The translations under genes and the position numbers were made by a program. DNA of 64,000 nt, from NCBI RefSeq assembly GCF_016428585.1, contig NZ_JAELVR010000009.1:62001-126000 (forward strand). Direction: 5' to 3'. The notes beneath the pieces were generated by a model that searched no databases, was not told where the DNA came from, and worked only from the letters and a program-made list of their open reading frames with translations. Below, piece by piece: positions 63,980-64,000 of this stretch (its first letter is position 1; the number at the start of each line of letters is the position of its first letter). Origin of the DNA: Sedimentitalea arenosa (GTDB taxonomy: Bacteria > Pseudomonadota > Alphaproteobacteria > Rhodobacterales > Rhodobacteraceae).

Positions 63980-64000
63980 CAGGCAAGCGCCCGCGACGAA

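Overview
The window is GC-rich, densely coded DNA (operons with 1-8 base overlaps, frequent ATGA/GTGA stop-start junctions). It looks like the chromosome or a large replicon of an alphaproteobacterium of the order Rhodobacterales (roseobacter group). This rests on gene content and style: a type VI secretion locus with TssL-OmpA and a Ser/Thr phosphorylation module, urease genes interspersed with small extra genes, several acyl-CoA enzymes, a fused indolepyruvate oxidoreductase and a dimethylglycine dehydrogenase-like FAD/GcvT fusion. The genus cannot be named from the sequence alone. No rRNA, tRNA, CRISPR array, insertion sequence or phage was seen.

Region 1 (1-17724) is one end of a type VI secretion system (T6SS). 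On the plus strand lie vgrG, a DUF6931-like gene, a PAAR gene, an FHA gene, tssK, tssL, tssM, tagF and a PP2C phosphatase. They are followed on the minus strand by a membrane Ser/Thr kinase and an OmpA-like protein, then a divergent M15 peptidase-like gene and a secreted caspase-like/Sel1 protein. FHA, kinase and phosphatase form a complete threonine-phosphorylation switch. The sheath, Hcp, ClpV and remaining baseplate genes are not here and presumably lie to the left.

Region 2 (17819-24865, minus strand) is a urease operon in the order ureD-ureA-small membrane protein-ureB-Tat cyclase-AhpD-like protein-unknown-ureC-DUF1127-ureE-ureF-ureG. No urea or nickel transporter is adjacent.

Region 3 (25351-33746, plus strand) is an acyl-CoA degradation cluster: hydratase/hydroxyacyl-CoA dehydrogenase fusion, thiolase, two acyl-CoA dehydrogenases, hotdog thioesterase, PaaG-type crotonase and AMP-dependent CoA ligase. 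A decayed sulfotransferase-like gene follows (34025-34446).

Region 4 (34616-41807, minus strand) is an eight-gene run of glycosyltransferases, a histidine phosphatase, a polysaccharide deacetylase-like protein, a small methyltransferase and rpe. Seven of the genes are joined by overlaps or a 4-base gap, and no described pathway is evident. A large MscS channel gene diverges from it (42113-44476), followed by a small unknown gene.

Region 5 (45063-50932, minus strand) is an Opp/Dpp-type ABC importer with the double ATPase encoded first. Diverging from it is a second small methyltransferase that is a paralogue of the one in region 4. Next comes a plus-strand acetyl-phosphate/thiolase group: MaoC-Pta fusion, ackA, a glutathione S-transferase and a second thiolase.

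Region 6 (56068-64000) has a membrane-anchored TAXI-type binding protein (minus) and a dimethylglycine dehydrogenase-like gene (plus) that converges on a fused indolepyruvate ferredoxin oxidoreductase (minus) through a shared 16-bp hairpin. A divergent Lrp/AsnC regulator follows. The oxidoreductase/regulator intergenic region carries a perfect 14-bp direct repeat 41 bp apart, a good candidate operator.
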